64,000 nt of DNA from Actinopolyspora mzabensis (GTDB lineage: Bacteria; Actinomycetota; Actinomycetes; Mycobacteriales; Pseudonocardiaceae): positions 26,674 to 90,673 of the forward strand of contig NZ_FNFM01000015.1 in NCBI RefSeq assembly GCF_900101095.1, given 5' to 3'. The notes under the pieces were generated by a model. That model did no database searches. It worked only from the letters and a program-made list of their open reading frames with translations, and was not told the origin of the DNA. Each line of letters starts with the position of its first letter. Positions within the stretch are counted from its first letter, which is position 1. A program made the translations under genes and the position numbers. Shown here piece after piece: positions 34,353-43,151 of the stretch.

Positions 34353-36197
34353 TCAGAACGCGGACTCGTCGATCTCCATCAGCGAGTTGTCGGTGTTCTC
34401 CACGATCTTCCGCCGCGAGGACAGTTCCGGCAGCACGTTCTTGGTGAAGAACCGGACCACCGCTACCTTGCCGTTGTAGAACGCCGCCTCCCTGCCGGTG
34501 GCTCCGGCGTCCAGCGCGCGCAGCGCGATCTCGGCCTGACGCAGCAGCAGCCAGCCGATCAGCACGTCGCCCATGCTCATCAGCAGGGTCACGGCCTGCT
34601 GGCCGACCTTGTAGATCTCGTTGACGTCCTCCTGCGCGGAGGTCGCGAAGTTGAACAGCGCGCCGAGGATGCCCTGCGCGTCGTCCAGCGCCTGTCCGAG
34701 CAGCTCGCGCTCCTCCTTGAGCCGTTCGTCGGCCTCGGCGGAGTTCAGGGTCTGCTGGATCTCGTTGGCCACGTGGCCGATCGCCTGCCCGTTGTTCTTG
34801 ACGATCTTGCGGAAGAAGAAGTCCTGCGCCTGGATCGCGGTGGTGCCCTCGTAGAGGCTGTCGATCTTGGCGTCGCGGATGTACTGCTCGATCGGGTAGT
34901 CCTGCAGGTAGCCCGAGCCGCCCAGGGTCTGCAGCGACAGCGTGAGCATCTCGTAGGCCCGTTCCGAACCGACACCCTTGACGATGGGCAGCAGCAGGTC
35001 GTTGATCTGCTCGTACAGGCTCGCTTCCTCACCGGAGGTCTTGGCCTGCGCGATGCGGTCCTGGTAGTCGGAGGTGTAGCAGTAGACGGCACGCAGTCCT
35101 TCCGCGTAGGCCTTCTGCAGCATCAGGATGCGCCGCACGTCCGGGTGGTGTGTGATCGTGACGCGGGGGGCCGTCTTGTCCGTCGAGCGCGGCATGTCGG
35201 CGCTCTGCACCCGTTCCTTGGCGTACTCCAGTGCGTTGAGGTAGCCGGTGGACAGGGTGCCGATGGCCTTGGTGCCGACCATCATCCTGGCGTACTCGAT
35301 GACCTGGAACATCTGCGCGATGCCGTCGTGCACCTCGCCCAGCAGCCAGCCCTTGGCCGGGGTGTCGTGCTGTCCGAAGGTGACCTCGCAGGTGGCCGAG
35401 ACGTTGAGCCCCATCTTGTGCTCGACGTTGGTGACGTAGGCGCCGTTGCGCTCGCCGGGCTCACCGGTGCTGTCGTCGAAGTGGTACTTCGGCACCAGGA
35501 ACAGGCTCAGCCCCTTGGTGCCGGGCTTGGGCTCGATGCCGGCGCCCTCGGGCCGGGCCAGCACCAGGTGCATGATGTTCTCGGTCATGTCCTGGTCCCC
35601 CGAGGTGATGAAGCGCTTGACTCCTTCGAGGTGCCAGCTGCCGTCCTCCTGCTTGACGGCCTTGGTGCGGCCCGCGCCCACGTCGGAACCGGCGTCGGGC
35701 TCGGTCAGCACCATCGTCGCGCCCCAGCCGCGATCGATCATCAGCTCGGCCCAGCGCTGCTGCTGCTCGGTGCCGTTCTCCCAGAGGATGGTGGCGAAGC
35801 TCGGTCCCGCCATGTACATGAAGATCGCGGGGTTGGATCCCAGCATGAGCTCGGCCGCCGCCCACTGCACCGACGGCGGGATGCCGTAGCCACCCAGCTC
35901 GTCGGGCAGGCTCAGCCGCCACCACTCACCGTCCATGACCTGTTGGTAGGACTTCTTGAACCCCTCGGGCAGGGTGACCGAGGCGGTCTTGGGGTCGAAC
36001 TGGGCCGGGTTGCGGTCGCCCTCCTCGAAGGAGTCGGCCAGCGGGCCGGTGGTGAGGGTGTTCAGCTCGGTGAGCACGCCCCGGGCCGAGTCCTCGTCGG
36101 CCTGTTCGAACGCGCCCTTGCCCAGCCGGTTCTGCACTTCGAACAGCTCGAAGAGGTTGAATTCGAGGTCGCGGATATTGCTCTTGTAGTGGCCCAT
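34353..36197 (-). CDS. fadE5: Acyl-CoA dehydrogenase, FadE5 type
   Basis: 614-residue FAD enzyme that introduces the trans-2 double bond in acyl-CoA. It follows the long FadE5 pattern nearly throughout: [17 protein letters not shown] start, [19 protein letters not shown] (FAD/substrate loop), [81 protein letters not shown], where the Glu of YEGTT is the catalytic base. The extra C-terminal helical domain of about 130 residues is typical of the FadE5/VLCAD-like group. GAGGGAG precedes the ATG. In M. tuberculosis fadE5 is next to fadA2; here about 10 kb separate them. Promoter and operator are visible at 36256-36295. Confidence 0.95.
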   Translation of the reverse strand: MGHYKSNIRDLEFNLFELFEVQNRLGKGAFEQADEDSARGVLTELNTLTTGPLADSFEEGDRNPAQFDPKTASVTLPEGFKKSYQQVMDGEWWRLSLPDELGGYGIPPSVQWAAAELMLGSNPAIFMYMAGPSFATILWENGTEQQQRWAELMIDRGWGATMVLTEPDAGSDVGAGRTKAVKQEDGSWHLEGVKRFITSGDQDMTENIMHLVLARPEGAGIEPKPGTKGLSLFLVPKYHFDDSTGEPGERNGAYVTNVEHKMGLNVSATCEVTFGQHDTPAKGWLLGEVHDGIAQMFQVIEYARMMVGTKAIGTLSTGYLNALEYAKERVQSADMPRSTDKTAPRVTITHHPDVRRILMLQKAYAEGLRAVYCYTSDYQDRIAQAKTSGEEASLYEQINDLLLPIVKGVGSERAYEMLTLSLQTLGGSGYLQDYPIEQYIRDAKIDSLYEGTTAIQAQDFFFRKIVKNNGQAIGHVANEIQQTLNSAEADERLKEERELLGQALDDAQGILGALFNFATSAQEDVNEIYKVGQQAVTLLMSMGDVLIGWLLLRQAEIALRALDAGATGREAAFYNGKVAVVRFFTKNVLPELSSRRKIVENTDNSLMEIDESAF

Positions 36198-36255
36198 GGC
36201 GTGGCTCCCTCGTGCTGAATCGTGCGGGCGGGCCAGGTACCACGCCCTTACTCAT

Positions 36256-36295
36256 CGGTAACCTGAGTATATTACCTACCGGTAACTTCTGCCAA
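36256..36295 (-). promoter_or_regulatory. fadE5 promoter with two operator-like elements
   Basis: Read on the minus strand: -35 TTGGCA (36295-36290), 18-base spacer, -10 TATACT (36271-36266). The spacer contains the palindrome TACCGGTA (36277-36284). GTTACCG occurs twice, at 36286-36280 and 36262-36256, 24 bases apart, flanking the -10. Occupancy would block RNA polymerase directly, so a TetR-type repressor is likely; its identity is unknown. Confidence 0.7.
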
Positions 36296-36467
36296 GAAAA
36301 ACCCGTTGAAACGCCCCGAAAGTCGGCGGGTTCTCCCCGGGCACCACCCCCGGGAAGAACCCGTGGTCGAACCCCGGGGCGGGGTGTGGCCGCGATCGCG
36401 CGCGGAATACCGCCCGGCCGTTTACGGTTGCCGCGTACATCACGCGAACGGATGGAGGCTCCCCACG

Positions 36468-37499
36468 ATGACCTCCGCTACGGCGATCAGCGCCGAATCA
36501 CTGGTCAAGACCTTCGGCGCCAACCGCGCGCTGGACGGAGTGGAGCTCTCGGCTCGCAAGGGGCGGGTGCTCGGACTGCTGGGGCCGAACGGCGCGGGCA
36601 AGACCACCGCCGTGCGCATCCTGACCACCCTGCTGCGCCCCGACTCCGGAAGCGCTTCCGTGGCCGGGCACGACGTGCTCACCGAACCGAACGCGGTACG
36701 GCGTTCCATCGGTCTCTCCGGGCAGTACGCCGCCGTGGACGAGAACCTCACCGGTCGCGAGAACCTCTACATGGTCGGCAGGCTCTACGGCATGAACCGT
36801 CCGGACGCGCGAAAACGCGCCGGTGAACTGCTGGACGGTTTCCAACTGGGTGAAGCCGGTGACCGGATCGCCAAGGGTTACTCGGGCGGGATGCGCAGAC
36901 GCCTGGACCTGGCGGGCGCGCTGGTGGCCAGGCCTCCGGTGGTGATGCTCGACGAGCCCACGACCGGGCTCGACCCGCGCGGCCGGATGGACACCTGGCG
37001 GCTCATCGCCGAACTGGTCGACGACGGCACCACCGTGCTGCTGACCACCCAGTACCTGGAGGAGGCGGACGCGCTCGCCGACACCATCGCGGTCATCGAC
37101 CACGGCAGGGTGATCGCCAACGGCACCTCGAACGAGCTGAAGGCGCTGGTCGGTGGCGAACGCCTGGAGCTGGTGGTCGACGAGGCGGCCGAAATGGACA
37201 CCGCGGCCGAGGTGCTCGCCGGGATAGGTACCGGCACCCCGCGAGTCGACACGCAGAGCCGCCGGTTGCAGGTGGCCGTGAACGACGGCTCGAAGTCGTT
37301 GGTCGAGGCGGTGCGCTGGTTGGGCGAGTCGGGGATCGAGGTGCACGACGTGGGCCTGCACCGCCCCACCCTCGACGACGCGTTCCTCAGCCTCACCGGT
37401 AAGCCCACCGAGGTCTCCGGCAACGGTGCGACGGCAGGCGCCGCCGGTTCCGAAGGATTGGCCACGGCCGAGAGCGGGGAGCGGGGAGGCCGACAGTGA
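36468..37499 (+). CDS. DrrA-type ABC exporter ATPase
   Basis: 343-residue ATP-binding subunit of a drug- or lipid-exporting ABC transporter. Walker A GPNGAGKTT, Q-loop in SGQYAAVDENLTG, signature YSGGMRRRLDLA, Walker B VVMLDEPTTGLD, H-loop region LLTTQYLEEAD. The C-terminal 90 residues form the DrrA-type extension (LHRPTLDDAFLSLTG) found in daunorubicin-resistance proteins. GGAGG nine bases upstream supports ATG 36468. The permease gene overlaps the stop by four bases. Confidence 0.93.
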   Translation: MTSATAISAESLVKTFGANRALDGVELSARKGRVLGLLGPNGAGKTTAVRILTTLLRPDSGSASVAGHDVLTEPNAVRRSIGLSGQYAAVDENLTGRENLYMVGRLYGMNRPDARKRAGELLDGFQLGEAGDRIAKGYSGGMRRRLDLAGALVARPPVVMLDEPTTGLDPRGRMDTWRLIAELVDDGTTVLLTTQYLEEADALADTIAVIDHGRVIANGTSNELKALVGGERLELVVDEAAEMDTAAEVLAGIGTGTPRVDTQSRRLQVAVNDGSKSLVEAVRWLGESGIEVHDVGLHRPTLDDAFLSLTGKPTEVSGNGATAGAAGSEGLATAESGERGGRQ

Positions 37500-38296
37500 C
37501 CGTCGTTCCGTCGAGTCTGCGCGACAGTTCCGTGGTCGCGTGGCGCAACCTGCTCAACATCAAGCGCAACCCGGACTGGCTGCTGTCCGGGACCGTGCAG
37601 CCGATCATGTTCGTGCTGCTGTTCGCCTTCGTGTTCGGCGGCAGCCTGGGCGGCGGGCGTTACCGGGAGTTCCTGATCGCCGGGATCTTCGTGCAAACGG
37701 TGGCCTTCAACTCGTCGTTCACTGTGATCGGCCTGACCAACGACCTGCAGAAGGGCATAGTCGACCGGTTCCGCGCGCTGCCGATGTCGCGGGTGGCGGT
37801 GCTGCTGGGCCGCACCAGCTCGGATCTCGCGGTCAGCCTGCTATCGGTGGTGATCATGTCGCTTTGCGGCCTGCTGATCGGCTGGCGGCTGCGGGGCGAC
37901 CCCACCGACGTGCTCACCGGCTACCTGGTGCTGCTGCTGTTCTCGTTCGCCATGTCCTGGGTGGGGGCGTTCATCGGGCTGATCTCGCGCACCGTGGAGG
38001 TGGCGCAGAGCGCCGGACTGCTGTGGCTGTTCCCGGTGACCTTCATATCCTCCGTCTTCGTCTCGGCCGAGTCGATGCCCACGCCGCTGCGGGTGTTCGC
38101 GCGGTGGAACCCGATCACGGTCAACGCCGACGCGCTGCGGGAGCTGTTCGGCAATCCGATCCGGGTGGGGACGCCGCCACCGAGCAGTTGGCCCGCCGAG
38201 CACGCGATCCCCTACGCCGTCGTCTCCTCACTGCTGATCATCGCCGTGTTCGTCCCGCTTTCGGTGGCGCGCTACCGGCGGGTGGCAAGTCGGTGA
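37496..38296 (+). CDS. DrrB-type ABC-2 exporter permease
   Basis: 266 residues with six membrane helices (first LSGTVQPIMFVLLFAFVFGG) of the ABC-2 type. Family features: GRYREFLIAGIFVQTV, LQKGIVDRFRALPMSRVAVLLGR and ARWNPITVNADALRELF. GTG start overlaps the ATPase stop (GTGA), so the two proteins are made as a unit. Exports an unknown hydrophobic compound. A tipA-type regulator follows 130 bases downstream and may control drug-related genes. Confidence 0.92.
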   Translation: MTVVPSSLRDSSVVAWRNLLNIKRNPDWLLSGTVQPIMFVLLFAFVFGGSLGGGRYREFLIAGIFVQTVAFNSSFTVIGLTNDLQKGIVDRFRALPMSRVAVLLGRTSSDLAVSLLSVVIMSLCGLLIGWRLRGDPTDVLTGYLVLLLFSFAMSWVGAFIGLISRTVEVAQSAGLLWLFPVTFISSVFVSAESMPTPLRVFARWNPITVNADALRELFGNPIRVGTPPPSSWPAEHAIPYAVVSSLLIIAVFVPLSVARYRRVASR

Positions 38297-38374
38297 CCGC
38301 CGACACCGCTCCCCGTGATCCCCGTGGCCCCGACACTCCCCGTCGCTCCCGCTGCAACCGAGGCGAACTCGTAC

Positions 38375-38405
38375 TTGAACCTCACGTCGCGTGAGGGCGC
38401 AGGGT
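38375..38405 (+). promoter_or_regulatory. tipA-type promoter and MerR-family operator
   Basis: -35 TTGAAC (38375-38380), then 19 bases to a -10-like CAGGGT (38400-38405). The spacer holds the perfect dyad CCTCACG-TCG-CGTGAGG (38380-38396). A long spacer with central dyad is the mark of MerR-regulated promoters, and this sequence closely resembles what I recall of the thiostrepton-inducible tipA promoter of Streptomyces. It predicts autoactivation. Confidence 0.75.
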
Positions 38406-38425
38406 GGTCGGCGAGGTGAGCGAAC

Positions 38426-39214
38426 ATGGGTCATTCGGCAGCGGGGAAGGGCCGGGGCGTCGGCGAGGTGGCGCGGCTCTCCGGAGTCACGGTGCGCACG
38501 CTGCACCACTACGACGAGATCGGCTTGCTCTCGCCGAGCGGGCGCAGCGCGGCGGGGCACCGCGAGTACTCCGACGCGGACCTCGAACGGCTGCGGCGCG
38601 TCCTCGCCTACCGCGAACTCGGATTCGGCCTCACCGACATCGCCGAGATCCTCGACGGCGGTGACCCCACCGACCAGCTGCGGCGGCAGCACCGCCTGCT
38701 GACCGAGCGGATAGCTCGGCTGCGGGCGACGCTCGCCACCGTGGAACTCGAACTGGAGGCCAACACGATGGGAATCGATCTCTCCGAGGAGGAGAAGTTC
38801 GAACTGTTCGACGGGTTCGACCCGGACGAACACGCCGAGGAGGCCGAGCGGCGCTGGGGCGGCACCGAGCCCTACCGGGAGTCGCGACGCCGCACGGCCT
38901 CCTACACCAAGGACGACTGGGCCCGCATGGCCGCAGAGCAGCGCGAGCTGCACCGGGACTTCGCCGCGGCGCTCGCCGACGGAGAGTCCGCCACGAGTGC
39001 CCGCGCGATGGAGCTGGCCGAGCGGCACCGCGGGCTGATCACCGGCTGGTTCTACGAGTGCTCCTACGGGATGCAGTGTTCGTTGGCCGAGATGTACCTG
39101 GCCGATGAGCGGTTCACGGCCACCTACGAGCGCGAGGTGGGCACCGGTGGTGCCCGGTTCGTGCACGACGCGATCCTGGCCAACGCCGAGCGTGCCGAGC
39201 ACTCCGGCGGGTGA
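38426..39214 (+). CDS. tipA: MerR-family antibiotic-sensing activator, TipAL-like
   Basis: 262 residues. N-terminal MerR winged helix (GVGEVARLSGVTVRTLHHYDEIGLL, about 12-75), a dimerisation coiled coil (about 85-112), and a C-terminal TipAS domain (about 115-262: EEEKFELFDGFDPDEHAEEAERRWG, RHRGLITGWFYECSYGMQCSLAEMYLADERF) that binds thiopeptide antibiotics. GAGGTGAG lies upstream of ATG 38426. A second start inside the gene (ATG 38768 with its own GGAGG) would release the drug-binding domain alone, as in S. lividans. It follows a DrrAB exporter. Confidence 0.93.
   Translation: MGHSAAGKGRGVGEVARLSGVTVRTLHHYDEIGLLSPSGRSAAGHREYSDADLERLRRVLAYRELGFGLTDIAEILDGGDPTDQLRRQHRLLTERIARLRATLATVELELEANTMGIDLSEEEKFELFDGFDPDEHAEEAERRWGGTEPYRESRRRTASYTKDDWARMAAEQRELHRDFAAALADGESATSARAMELAERHRGLITGWFYECSYGMQCSLAEMYLADERFTATYEREVGTGGARFVHDAILANAERAEHSGG
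38768..39214 (+). CDS. Probable internally initiated TipAS-like drug-binding protein
   Basis: In-frame ATG (38768) within tipA, preceded at eight bases by GGAGG (38755-38759). The product would be 148 residues, close to the 144-residue TipAS of S. lividans, and begins at the same point, just after the coiled coil (MGIDLSEEEKFELFDGF). In that species TipAS is made in excess of TipAL and sequesters thiopeptides. That it is made here is inferred. Confidence 0.6.
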   Translation: MGIDLSEEEKFELFDGFDPDEHAEEAERRWGGTEPYRESRRRTASYTKDDWARMAAEQRELHRDFAAALADGESATSARAMELAERHRGLITGWFYECSYGMQCSLAEMYLADERFTATYEREVGTGGARFVHDAILANAERAEHSGG

Positions 39215-39379
39215 ACGCTCCGACGGGTTGAAGGTGCGGGGAGCCGCCGGGGGCACCAGTGGCTCTTCCGCCACGCGCGTTGTTTCTCCCGCTCAAGTAA
39301 TCCGAACGGCCGAGTGACGGCACGCGTCCCGGTCGACGAGAATCGGTTCTCGGGCCGATCTTTCCTGGGGGGCTGACCG

Positions 39380-39940
39380 GTGGGCGAGGACGAGCGGCGG
39401 GAATTCACGGTGACGACGGCGCGTCGCGTCGTCGAGTCGTTGGCGCCCGAGGAGCTGTCCTTCTTCGAGGCCGCGAGCGAGGAGTTCCTGCGCGATCCGG
39501 AGCGGGCGACGGCGGTTCGGCGGCGCGGCGACGAAGCGCTGGGTTCCGGGATCGACACCGTGGTGGCGCTGCTTTCACCCGCTGCTCTGGCGGTGGCCGC
39601 CGCGGTCTACGACCAGCTGGTCGGCAGGGCCGGGGACGCGGTGGTCCGCGGCGGTGACCGGGTGCTGTCCCGACTCCGTGCCCGGTTCCGTCGTCGCGCC
39701 GAAGTGGAGCACGAGGACGGGGACGCGGCGGAAGGGTCGACGACGGAACCGGTGACGGCGGAATCGGCGACTGCGGAATCGGCGACTGCGGAATCGTTGC
39801 CGGCGGGACCGCTGACCGACGAGCAGCGGGCGCGGGTGCGCGAAGTCGCCGAGGCCCGCGCCAGGGCACTCGGCCTGGCCGAGGACCGGGTGCGACTGCT
39901 CGTCGGCGCCATCATGGACTCCCTCGACCGGGCCGACTGA
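39380..39940 (+). CDS. Hypothetical helical protein
   Basis: 186 residues, no family recognised. N-terminal helical segment (REFTVTTARRVVESLAPEELSFFEAASEEFL), a hydrophobic stretch at about 58-80 (TVVALLSPAALAVAAAVYDQLVG), an Arg-rich patch, an acidic linker containing a Thr-Ala-Glu-Ser repeat encoded by three 15-base units (39754-39798), and a C-terminal helix DEQRARVREVAEARARALGL. GTG start after a GGGGGG ribosome-binding run. It ends 37 bases before the M48 protease gene on the same strand and probably shares its transcript. Confidence 0.65.
   Translation: MGEDERREFTVTTARRVVESLAPEELSFFEAASEEFLRDPERATAVRRRGDEALGSGIDTVVALLSPAALAVAAAVYDQLVGRAGDAVVRGGDRVLSRLRARFRRRAEVEHEDGDAAEGSTTEPVTAESATAESATAESLPAGPLTDEQRARVREVAEARARALGLAEDRVRLLVGAIMDSLDRAD
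39754..39798 (+). repeat. 15-base tandem repeat, three copies, in frame
   Basis: GACGGCGGAATCGGC, GACTGCGGAATCGGC, GACTGCGGAATCGTT at 39754, 39769 and 39784, encoding Thr-Ala-Glu-Ser-Ala repeats in the linker of the hypothetical protein. Confidence 0.8.
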
Positions 39941-39977
39941 TGGATTATTCGCCGCGGGCCATGAACCCGCTCGGAAA

Positions 39978-42746
39978 ATGCCGGTGGTAACGAGTACGAA
40001 TCGGAGCACGCGACCGTCCGTGGCGGGCCTGCGGGCGCCGAGCGGCACCACGGTGCACTTCGGTTCGCTGATCGCCCTGGCTTTCGGAACAGCGGCGACG
40101 ATCCACTGGGTGCTGCTGCCTTCCGGCCTGGCCGGCTGGTTTCGCGAATTCGAACGATGCCAGGTGCGTGCGGGGTACTACCCGGGACAGCGCCCCCTGC
40201 CACGGCCCGACACCGAACAGCGGTACGACGGGTTCGCCGGATGCCTCGCCGAGCGGATATCCGATCGTCTGTTGTGGACTGTGTTCGGGCTGTTGGTGAT
40301 GCTCGCGGTCGCGGTGCTGTTCTACCGGCTGCAACCGTGGTGGCGCATCCGGCGGCAGCGGCTGGTGGCGCTGCGCTCCTCCGACAGCCCGGAGCTGGCT
40401 TCGTACCTGGAGAGTCTCGTCGCCCAGGCGGAATTACCCCGCGCGCCGGTCTTCCTGATCGACCCGCTCAACCCGCGTGCGGGCGGGCTCGCCTTCGGCC
40501 ACGGGCGGAGGCGCTACGTTCGGCTCGACGCGGGCCTGCTGACGCTGTTCCGGACCGACCCCGCGTCGTTCCGGGCCGTGGTGCTGCACGAGCTGGCGCA
40601 CGTGCGCGAGCGGGACGTGCCGATCACCTACTTCGCCCTGGCGGTGTGGCGGTCCTTCCTGTTCACGGCGCTGGCGCCGATGGTGGTGGGCCTGCTCTGG
40701 GTGTCCTGGCGGGACGGTGCCCTTCGGAGTTCGCTCGAGATCTCCTGGCGCGTCGCCGGGTTGGTGCTGCTGGTCCACCTGTTCCGCAACGCCCTGCTGC
40801 GGACCCGGGAGCACCACGCGGACGCGCGGGTGTCGGCCTGGCTGGGCTCGGCCGATCCCGCGTGGTGCCTGCCCGCCCTGGCGGGAACGGTTGCCCGGCG
40901 GCCACCGGTCTGGCTGCGCAGGCATCCGACTCCTTCGAGCCGCGTCGCCGCCCTCCCCGAACCGACCGCGCTGTTCCGCCCCGGCTTCGGCGAGCACTTC
41001 GCCGCCGGGGTCGTGCTGCAGCTCGGCTTCGTCCAGTTCGCCATGCCGGTAGTCGCCGCCGGTGCACCGCTCGATGTTTTCCGGTTGCTGAGCGGTGGTT
41101 GGGGAATCCTCGTCGCACTGCTCGTGGGTTTCGCGGCGGTGCGCGGGTCGGCCGTCACAGCGGCGCGAGATGGACCACGGCGCGCTCCGGTGGGGCGCCG
41201 GCTGGTCCGGAGCTGCCTCGGAGTGGGGGCGGGCGTTCTGCTGGGGGAACGACTTTCGCCGGCCACGCTCGGCGACCCACTGCCCGGAGTCGTGGTGTTC
41301 GTCGTGGTCGGACTGCTCGTCGGGCAGCTCGTGCTGCTGGCCTGGTGGGTGTACCGGTGCTCGCGCCTGCTGCATCGCGAACGGATCGCTCGGGCCCGAG
41401 TGGCCGGTTGGTCCGCCGTCGGTACGGCCGTGTCGCTGCTCGGCTGGTCCTGGTTGGAGCTGTGGTCGTCCCCGGAGAACCTGGGTCGAGCATCTTCTCA
41501 ACTGGCACGGCTCGGCACTCCGATAGCGGACCTCGGGAGTCAGGCGGCATGGACCGGCCTGGATCACGCGCTGCTCTCGGCGACGTGGCATCCCGTGGTG
41601 ATGGGGTTCGCCGCCCGGAACCTCGCGCTGTGCGCGGGCCTGGTGCTGCTGTGGGCGGTGCCGCTGCTGCTGGCGCGCCGCACGCGGATCCGGTTCGCGC
41701 TGTCGGCCGGGCTGCTCGGTGCCGTCGCGTGGTTGGTCTTCGATCTCGCGGTCAAGGCGGCGATGCGCGGCACCGTCCCGCTGTCGGAGCGGAGCACCGA
41801 CCCGTTCCGGGCGGTGCTCTCCGGGTGGGAGTTCGCGGGAGCGGTCGCCGTGCAGTTCGCCGTGGCCGCTGTGGTCGCCGCCGTGCTGTTCCGGAGGTCC
41901 GGCTTCGCGCACGCGCTGTTCGCCGCCGCGAGCACGGGGCTGGCTGTCGGCGGCATGATGTGGACGTTCGGACGCCTCGGGGCTTGCGTGCCGCTACTGC
42001 ACGCGACGGCGACCCGATGCCCGGGAACGACGAGCGGCGAGTACGCCGCGACGGTGCTCGGCGTCGTCACGGTGGAGGGAACCATCGCGGCCCTCGGGGG
42101 ATACCTGCTCGGCAGCGCCGTCCGCCGGGGGTTACGTGGGTGGAACGTGACCCGCGGTCCGAAATCCGTTCGGACATCGGTCGGTACGGGGAGCCCAGAG
42201 TCCGGTCGTGCGGGGCGGATCGTGGCCGTGCTCGTGGCCGCGTCCTCCGTGGTCGTGTTGGCTCTGCCGAACGCGTCCGGTACCGGCGAGGAACCGTTGG
42301 AACCGACCGCCGAGCCGGAGAGCACCGCATCCGAGAGCACCGAGTCGGAGCCCGGCACCGAGCCCGGACGCGTCTGGCTCCGGCGTGGGGGCTCGCGACA
42401 TCTCCGAGCGGTGAGCTCGGCGACGGCCGAGCTCGGGGAAGGCATCAGGTCGAACGCCGAGGTGCGCGAGGTGCGCGGAAGGGCCGTCCGGCTGACCGAG
42501 GCCGTGACCGGGGCCCGCCAGTTCCCCGAGCCGCCCGACGGTCGGCGGGCCGAGATCTGGGGCGAGGCGTTGGGCGTTCTCGATGGCTCCGCGCGGCGGC
42601 TCGTCGAAGCGCTCGACACCGGCACGCTCGACCGGGAACTCCTGCTCGAAGTCGTCGAATCGCTGGCGCGGGGAGTCCGACTGTTCGAAGAGCTGGTCGG
42701 CCTCTGGTGCGGCGAGTACGGGGAGCGAGTGTTGGAGGCGTGTTGA
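39978..42746 (+). CDS. Large M48-family membrane metalloprotease
   Basis: 922 residues, much longer than HtpX (about 290). Two N-terminal helices (about 30-48 and 90-113) frame an extracytoplasmic loop; the catalytic HELAH is at 204-208 with the third zinc ligand in REHHADARVSAW (about 277-288). From residue 345 to about 770 the protein has roughly a dozen further membrane helices that I do not recognise, then a Glu/Ser/Pro-rich linker and a soluble helical C-terminus of about 140 residues. Expected to cut membrane or membrane-proximal proteins. Expression is probably coupled to the 186-residue hypothetical protein upstream. Confidence 0.83.
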   Translation: MPVVTSTNRSTRPSVAGLRAPSGTTVHFGSLIALAFGTAATIHWVLLPSGLAGWFREFERCQVRAGYYPGQRPLPRPDTEQRYDGFAGCLAERISDRLLWTVFGLLVMLAVAVLFYRLQPWWRIRRQRLVALRSSDSPELASYLESLVAQAELPRAPVFLIDPLNPRAGGLAFGHGRRRYVRLDAGLLTLFRTDPASFRAVVLHELAHVRERDVPITYFALAVWRSFLFTALAPMVVGLLWVSWRDGALRSSLEISWRVAGLVLLVHLFRNALLRTREHHADARVSAWLGSADPAWCLPALAGTVARRPPVWLRRHPTPSSRVAALPEPTALFRPGFGEHFAAGVVLQLGFVQFAMPVVAAGAPLDVFRLLSGGWGILVALLVGFAAVRGSAVTAARDGPRRAPVGRRLVRSCLGVGAGVLLGERLSPATLGDPLPGVVVFVVVGLLVGQLVLLAWWVYRCSRLLHRERIARARVAGWSAVGTAVSLLGWSWLELWSSPENLGRASSQLARLGTPIADLGSQAAWTGLDHALLSATWHPVVMGFAARNLALCAGLVLLWAVPLLLARRTRIRFALSAGLLGAVAWLVFDLAVKAAMRGTVPLSERSTDPFRAVLSGWEFAGAVAVQFAVAAVVAAVLFRRSGFAHALFAAASTGLAVGGMMWTFGRLGACVPLLHATATRCPGTTSGEYAATVLGVVTVEGTIAALGGYLLGSAVRRGLRGWNVTRGPKSVRTSVGTGSPESGRAGRIVAVLVAASSVVVLALPNASGTGEEPLEPTAEPESTASESTESEPGTEPGRVWLRRGGSRHLRAVSSATAELGEGIRSNAEVREVRGRAVRLTEAVTGARQFPEPPDGRRAEIWGEALGVLDGSARRLVEALDTGTLDRELLLEVVESLARGVRLFEELVGLWCGEYGERVLEAC

Positions 42747-43151
42747 CCCGGCCTTCGTGCTCGGCGCCGCCGGGTGTTCGACTCACAACGGCCCGGTCAT
42801 CCGGAACTCGCTCGGTACGGTGCATCCACCCCCGTCCGAGCGCTATCCTGCCGGACGTAGCCCCCGCTCAGCCAGCGCGCAGCACGCGCCGGGGGATTTC
42901 CTTCTCGCTGACCGGCCCTCGCCACAACGGTGTCGCCCCTCATTTTTAGGGCGGTTCCGGTTCGTGGTGCTCGTCGATCACGCCCGAGCACCACGAGGCG
43001 TGCTGCGCACCACCAGGATCACCGCGGTCGCGAGCAGCGCAACCACCCCGCGTTCGCCCAGCCATCCGGCACTTGGGCACGGCGCTTTCCCGTCCTTCGC
43101 CGCGCCACGGGACAATGCCGTCGACGTGTTCCCGATCCAGGTTGAGGCACA
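42747..43151. other. 405-base region between the M48 and CPBP protease genes
   Basis: No gene seen. Holds the 12-base-stem hairpin at 42962-42996, and just before it a weaker CGCCC/GGGCG hairpin whose loop contains a TTTTT run (about 42929-42949). A GAGG at 43143-43146 precedes the GTG of the next gene. Confidence 0.45.
42962..42996. terminator. Perfect 12-base-stem hairpin
   Basis: TCGTGGTGCTCG (42962-42973) and CGAGCACCACGA (42985-42996) with an 11-base loop. Placed 215 bases after the M48 stop; a terminator is the simplest reading but an operator is possible. Confidence 0.45.

Noticed and set aside
34773..36218. 481-codon frame antisense to fadE5
   Set aside because: fadE5 matches its family along its whole length, so the opposite frame is a shadow.
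40157..42949. 930-codon frame overlapping the M48 protease gene in another phase
   Set aside because: Arg/Pro/Gly-rich translation typical of an off-frame reading; the M48 frame has HELAH and membrane helices.
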